DNA of 64,000 nucleotides from Verrucomicrobiota bacterium (GTDB taxonomy: Bacteria > Verrucomicrobiota > Verrucomicrobiia > Limisphaerales > J093): the NCBI GenBank assembly GCA_016716505.1, contig JADJWF010000004.1, positions 62,001 to 126,000 of the forward strand, read 5' to 3'. The position numbers and the translations under genes were made by a program. Under the pieces are notes generated by a model. It made no database searches. It saw only the letters and a program-made list of their open reading frames with translations, and was not told the DNA's origin. Positions 62,569-64,000 of this stretch are shown here, piece by piece. How positions within the stretch are numbered: the stretch's first letter is position 1; each line of letters begins with the position of its first letter.

Positions 62569-63852
62569 ATGATGAATTCGCTGCTCGTGCCGCTTGCGAT
62601 TTTTTTCACCGCGCTGGCTTTCGTTGCCCGCGCGGCCGATGCCGAGAAGGAGGCCCTGTTTTCGGGCGGGCGGGCCACGGCGGGTGCCCGCGTGGGGACC
62701 GCGGGCAGTGGTGACGGCGCGGGCTATCGGTTTGCGGTTACCAACGAGACCGCCGTGGTTCCGGTCGTCGTTGTCGGGGGAACGCCGTTTCAGATGGGCC
62801 GTCAGATGGGCCGCCTGATGCGCGAGGAGATGCACCGGTTCATCCCGGCGGCTCTGACGGGGTTCAAGGCGCAGCTCCAGCTCGACGAAGCGATGCTGGA
62901 CCAGGTGTGGGCCACGACCGCCGCTTACACCGATGACCGCTTCGAGCAGGAACTCGCCGGTCTTGCGGAAGGCAGCGGGTTGCCGATCCGTTCGCTTCAG
63001 CATGTGCATTGTCTGCCCCTGCTCATGCCGTATTCGTGCAGCAGCATCGCGGCGTGGGGCAGCGCGACGGAGGACGGCCACTTGTATCAAACGCGCAACC
63101 TCGACTGGACTCTGGAGGCGGGCGCGCACGAGTTTCCGGTATTGGCGGTGTATCTGCCCGCCAACGGTCACGCGCACGTGCTGCCGACCTTCGCCGGGGT
63201 CATTGGCGCCAACTGCGGACTCAGTGCCGCGGGCATCGCCTTGTCCGAGATAGGCGATTCCCCGCGCAAGGAAGCACCGTACAACCTGCACGCCCCGCAT
63301 TTCACGACCTGGTTTCGCACGATGCTGTATGACGCCAGTTCCCTGTCGCAGGTACTGGACATCTTCCGCAGTCAACCGGCTACGAAGCGGTACCATTTCG
63401 TGTTCGGCGATGGTCGCGACGAGAAGCGCGCGGTGAAGATCCGGGCGCACAGCCCGGAACCGCCGCCCAAGGACGTGCTGATCTGGCGCGACAACGATCC
63501 CGCGGACGAACTTGCGCCGAACGTGTTGTCCTGTGTCGTGTACCAGGATGAGGGGCGCGGTGCTTTTCCCACGCTGCGGGCGCAGCACGGCAAACTGAAC
63601 GGCCCCCGACTGATGGCGCTGGCCAACCAGATCCCCATCAAGGGCGGCAATGTGCTGAACGCCGTCTTCGACGCCACCGCCCTGCGCCTCTGGGTGGCGT
63701 ACGCGGGGCGCGGGCGGGAGGCGTATCAAAATCCCTACGTTTTTCTCGACCTGGCCGCGCTGGACCGCGACGGCGACGGCCGGCCGGACATTGTCGAGGG
63801 CGGGCGGGACGCGAACGGCAACGGAGTTCCCGACTTCGTGGAGCGCGATTGA
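62569..63852 (+). CDS. Secreted C45-type acyltransferase/peptidase with calcium-binding tail
   Basis: 427 residues from ATG 62569 (or the adjacent ATG 62572). Signal peptide (SLLVPLAIFFTALAFVARAADA). The middle is an acyl-CoA:6-aminopenicillanate acyltransferase (C45, N-terminal-nucleophile) fold: TPFQMGRQMGRLM near the start, CSSIAAWGSATEDGHLYQTRNLDW, whose Cys is the expected autoprocessed nucleophile, and VIGANCGLSAAGIALSE. The last residues LDRDGDGRPDIVEGGRDANGNGVPDF form a Ca2+-binding DxDxDG repeat like that of the CotH proteins. The substrate is unknown; amide hydrolysis or transfer outside the cell is likely. Confidence 0.85.
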   Translation: MMNSLLVPLAIFFTALAFVARAADAEKEALFSGGRATAGARVGTAGSGDGAGYRFAVTNETAVVPVVVVGGTPFQMGRQMGRLMREEMHRFIPAALTGFKAQLQLDEAMLDQVWATTAAYTDDRFEQELAGLAEGSGLPIRSLQHVHCLPLLMPYSCSSIAAWGSATEDGHLYQTRNLDWTLEAGAHEFPVLAVYLPANGHAHVLPTFAGVIGANCGLSAAGIALSEIGDSPRKEAPYNLHAPHFTTWFRTMLYDASSLSQVLDIFRSQPATKRYHFVFGDGRDEKRAVKIRAHSPEPPPKDVLIWRDNDPADELAPNVLSCVVYQDEGRGAFPTLRAQHGKLNGPRLMALANQIPIKGGNVLNAVFDATALRLWVAYAGRGREAYQNPYVFLDLAALDRDGDGRPDIVEGGRDANGNGVPDFVERD

Positions 63853-64000
63853 GCCGGCGGTTCTGCGCTGGGCGGAGGCGGCCCCTTCCATTTCTCGGCG
63901 GGGGAGGAACCAAAACGGGGGCGTCTCCCCGCCGGTCCGGACCACTGACGTGACCGCTTCCGCCGGCTGGCGAATTGCGGCAGTCCGATTCCGGTTGGCC

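Overview
The window is GC-rich, gene-dense bacterial chromosome and most resembles a member of the Verrucomicrobiota, probably near Limisphaerales/Pedosphaeraceae. This is an inference from family content: several one-gene prepilin-like secreted proteins, a PEP-CTERM protein, giant CotH/lamin-tail surface proteins, a Ser/Thr kinase-WD40 remnant with the GIKITDYCDQ signature, a short AtpH and many secreted carbohydrate-active proteins. No IS element, phage gene or CRISPR array was seen.

Layout. 1-10.8 kb: two consecutive very large secreted CotH/lamin-tail proteins. 10.9-13.0 kb: a SirB1/transglutaminase-like protein and two DUF4252-like paralogues. 13.6-18.3 kb: ATP synthase genes atpB-E-F-H-A-G on the minus strand, without atpD/atpC. 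18.5-21.4 kb: purC and mnmG; mnmG carries two perfect parS-like palindromes, suggesting origin-proximal DNA. 21.9-24.9 kb: lemA, an M48 membrane protease and a small zinc-ribbon protein. 25-29 kb: a PL10-type pectate lyase, an oxidoreductase and a DUF4832 protein. 29-35.6 kb: an SDR protein, an orphan LytS-type sensor kinase, a PfkB sugar kinase, a TolC-like protein and a prepilin-like protein. 35.9-38.5 kb: a CHAT protease with an M17-N-like domain next to a SIR2-like protein, the best candidate for an undescribed (defence-like) system. 38.6-44.8 kb: PEP-CTERM protein, beta-CASP hydrolase, HAD phosphatase, cupin, YqaA-like protein, PanE-like reductase and HU. 45-46.5 kb: tandem thymidylate-kinase-like genes. 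46.6-58.6 kb: GH43-like protein, prepilin-like proteins, UvrD/PcrA helicase, SGNH hydrolases, beta-helix protein and MsrB lipoprotein. 58.7-63.9 kb: galE, superoxide dismutase, tRNA-Arg(CCT), a decayed kinase-WD40 gene carrying a palindromic insert, and a C45-type acyltransferase.

A caution: six genes, including the normally essential atpB, are each broken by what looks like a single-base indel, with the second frame continuing the same family. I read these mainly as residual sequence errors and annotate each as one gene, giving both frames.
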